A stretch of 5,008 nucleotides of DNA, taken from positions 1 through 5,008 of the forward strand of contig CAMSXY010000097.1 in NCBI GenBank assembly GCA_947065955.1, in the 5' to 3' direction. Below are positions 4,330 to 5,008 of the stretch, piece by piece; position 1 is the first letter of the stretch, and each line of letters starts with the position of its first letter. The notes under the pieces were generated by a model that searched no databases, had not been told where the DNA came from, and was given only the letters and a program-made list of their open reading frames with translations. The position numbers and the translations under genes are program-made. The DNA comes from an uncultured Caryophanales bacterium. Lineage in GTDB: Bacteria > Bacillota_I > Bacilli_A > RF39 > UBA660.

Positions 4330-4371
4330 AAATACGAAATAACAAGAGAGATATTGCATTTTTTCGTATTT
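4330..4371 (-). promoter_or_regulatory. Leader hairpin next to the ferredoxin ribosome binding site
   Basis: A perfect 10-bp inverted repeat (AAATACGAAA and TTTCGTATTT) with a 22-nt loop lies inside the predicted 5' leader. It ends directly against the Shine-Dalgarno AGGA (4326-4329). No T tract follows on the minus strand, so it is not a normal terminator. It could influence ribosome access or mRNA stability, or be an operator at the DNA level. Confidence 0.5.
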
Positions 4372-4400
4372 TTCACTTTCTTTTGATTTCTCTCTTTTTT

Positions 4401-4429
4401 ATTATAAAAAGAATGGAATAAAATGTCAA
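4401..4429 (-). promoter_or_regulatory. SigA-type promoter of the ferredoxin gene
   Basis: Perfect TTGACA (4429-4424), a 17-nt spacer, and perfect TATAAT (4406-4401) on the minus strand. Initiation near 4394 gives a leader of about 77 nt. The -35 box lies within the inverted repeat at 4415-4441, which suggests control by a DNA-binding protein. Confidence 0.87.
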
Positions 4430-4441
4430 TTGTTTTATTCC
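4415..4441. promoter_or_regulatory. Operator-like 9-9-9 inverted repeat between divergent genes
   Basis: GGAATAAAA (4415-4423) and TTTTATTCC (4433-4441) are perfect inverted copies separated by 9 nt. The dyad covers the -35 box of the ferredoxin promoter and ends 12 bp before the -35 position of the divergent promoter. The arm and spacer sizes match those of CIRCE (HrcA sites), but the sequence does not. I cannot name the regulator. Confidence 0.5.
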
Positions 4442-4453
4442 CCTGAAAAGAGG

Positions 4454-4482
4454 TTTCTATTCTTTTTAATTTATGATATAAT
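4454..4482 (+). promoter_or_regulatory. Promoter of the unknown gene at 4513
   Basis: Extended -10 TGATATAAT (4474-4482) with a weak -35 TTTCTA (4454-4459) at 17 nt. Initiation near 4489 leaves about 24 nt of leader, which carries a very strong Shine-Dalgarno GGGGAGG (4499-4505). Confidence 0.72.
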
Positions 4483-4512
4483 GGCTATGAAAGAAACTGG
4501 GGAGGAATTTAT

Positions 4513-4966
4513 ATGCCTAGTCGAATGGATCGATATTACCAATCGGATGAGGTTTCAGATAAACGTACTAGCCGAAATCACGATTTATATAAAAAAATTT
4601 ATGAACAAGCCGAATATACTAATATTGAGGGAATTGCAAGTATTGAAAAAACTAATGAGATCGATATTAGTAAAATCCAGGAACTTTTAAAAGGAAGAGA
4701 AAAAAAAGAAAAAAAGATAGAAGAAAATACAATACAAATTCCTTCCCTTTCTGAGGCTTCCTTTGATGAAAGAAACTACGATATTCGTGAGGTTTTGAAT
4801 AAGGCAAGAGATACTAAAGTAGAGGATGATAAAAAAAGAAGTATTTCTAACACAGAATATAATGTTTTAAAAAATACGAAACTGAAAGATCGTTATAATT
4901 TTGAAGAAGATGAAAAAGAATTAAAAGAGTTACTTCATACTATTTCAAAAACAGGAATGCTTTCAA
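4513..4966 (+). CDS. Unrecognised hydrophilic protein, 3' truncated by contig end
   Basis: ATG 4513 follows GGGGAGG by 7 nt and a good extended -10 promoter, and the frame stays open for 151 codons until the adapter at 4967, so the true C-terminus is missing. The protein is strongly charged (Lys, Glu, Asp, Arg), with no signal peptide, membrane segment or cysteine. It opens MPSRMDRYYQSDE, then has a segment with YEQAEYTNIEGIASIEKTNEIDISKIQELLK (split about residues 30-45 and 46-60), a Lys/Glu run (61-71), and an IPSLSEASFDERNYDIREVLNKARD stretch (76-100 in two parts). Further amphipathic, probably helical sequence follows. It looks like a soluble adaptor or cell-structure protein with disordered linkers. 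I do not recognise a domain and assign no function. Codon use matches the neighbouring core genes. Confidence 0.85.
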
Positions 4967-5008
4967 AGATCGGAAGAGCGTCGTGTAGGGAAAGAGTGTT
5001 CATCCTTG
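4967..5008 (-). other. Illumina adapter read-through, probably with index (not genomic)
   Basis: From 4967 the sequence AGATCGGAAGAGCG onward to 4999 is the reverse complement of the Illumina Read 1 adapter. The remaining bases TCATCCTTG (5000-5008) do not continue the universal P5 sequence, but fit an 8-nt i5 index followed by the first base of the next constant segment. That index reading is an inference. Confidence 0.97.

Noticed and set aside
4318..4359. N-terminal extension of the ferredoxin to an upstream ATG
   Set aside because: There is no ribosome site, the residues are unlike ferredoxin, and it overlaps the leader hairpin; ATG 4317 has AGGA at 8 nt.
4430..4690. Plus-strand ORF of 86 codons starting before the promoter at 4474
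   Set aside because: It runs through the promoter and ribosome site of the gene at 4513 in another frame; the 4513 frame is longer and properly equipped.
1..4997. 31-bp perfect terminal inverted repeats suggesting a transposon or linear replicon
   Set aside because: Both copies are Illumina adapter sequence and lie exactly at the contig ends.

Overview
This is a metagenome- or draft-assembly-like contig from a very AT-rich, low-GC Gram-positive bacterium (Firmicutes/Bacillota, possibly an Erysipelotrichia/RF39-like gut member; lineage is inferred, not proven). The grounds are the AT-rich codon use, strong AGGAGG ribosome binding sites, TTGACA/TATAAT promoters, a Bacilli-style ychF-rpsF-ssb-rpsR block and a spore-surface-type Gly-X-Thr collagen-like protein. 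Genes read well with the standard bacterial code. Bases 1-31 and 4967-5008 are Illumina adapter sequence, not genome, so the biological insert is about 32-4966 and the genes at both ends are cut.

Layout. 33-455 (+) is the C-terminal end of a large serine recombinase. It converges on a collagen-like gene at 475-978 (-), with only 19 bp between the stop codons. 1133-1345 (-) is a cold-shock protein with its own consensus promoter, leader hairpin and terminator. Divergent from it is a solitary tRNA-Ala(TGC) at 1518-1594 with its own promoter and terminator. 1595-1855 has no convincing gene, only a weak 40-codon ORF. 1856-2953 (+) is the ATPase YchF. 3088-4089 (+) is the classic rpsF-ssb-rpsR operon (S6, SSB, S18) with a candidate S6:S18 autoregulatory leader. 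4108-4317 (-) is a small single-cluster [4Fe-4S] ferredoxin that shares a bidirectional terminator with rpsR. A strong 9-9-9 inverted repeat lies in the divergent region before 4513-4966 (+), an unrecognised hydrophilic protein cut off by the contig end.

How it fits together. The centre and right are housekeeping: translation (S6, S18, tRNA-Ala, YchF), DNA maintenance (SSB), RNA chaperoning (Csp) and electron transfer (ferredoxin). The left end looks accessory: a site-specific recombinase abuts a repeat-only surface protein that stops right after its collagen repeats, the arrangement expected if a recombinase-carrying element interrupts that gene. The items most worth a second look are that junction, the operator-like dyad at 4415-4441, the atypical SSB C-terminal tip and the leader hairpins of csp, rpsF and the ferredoxin gene.
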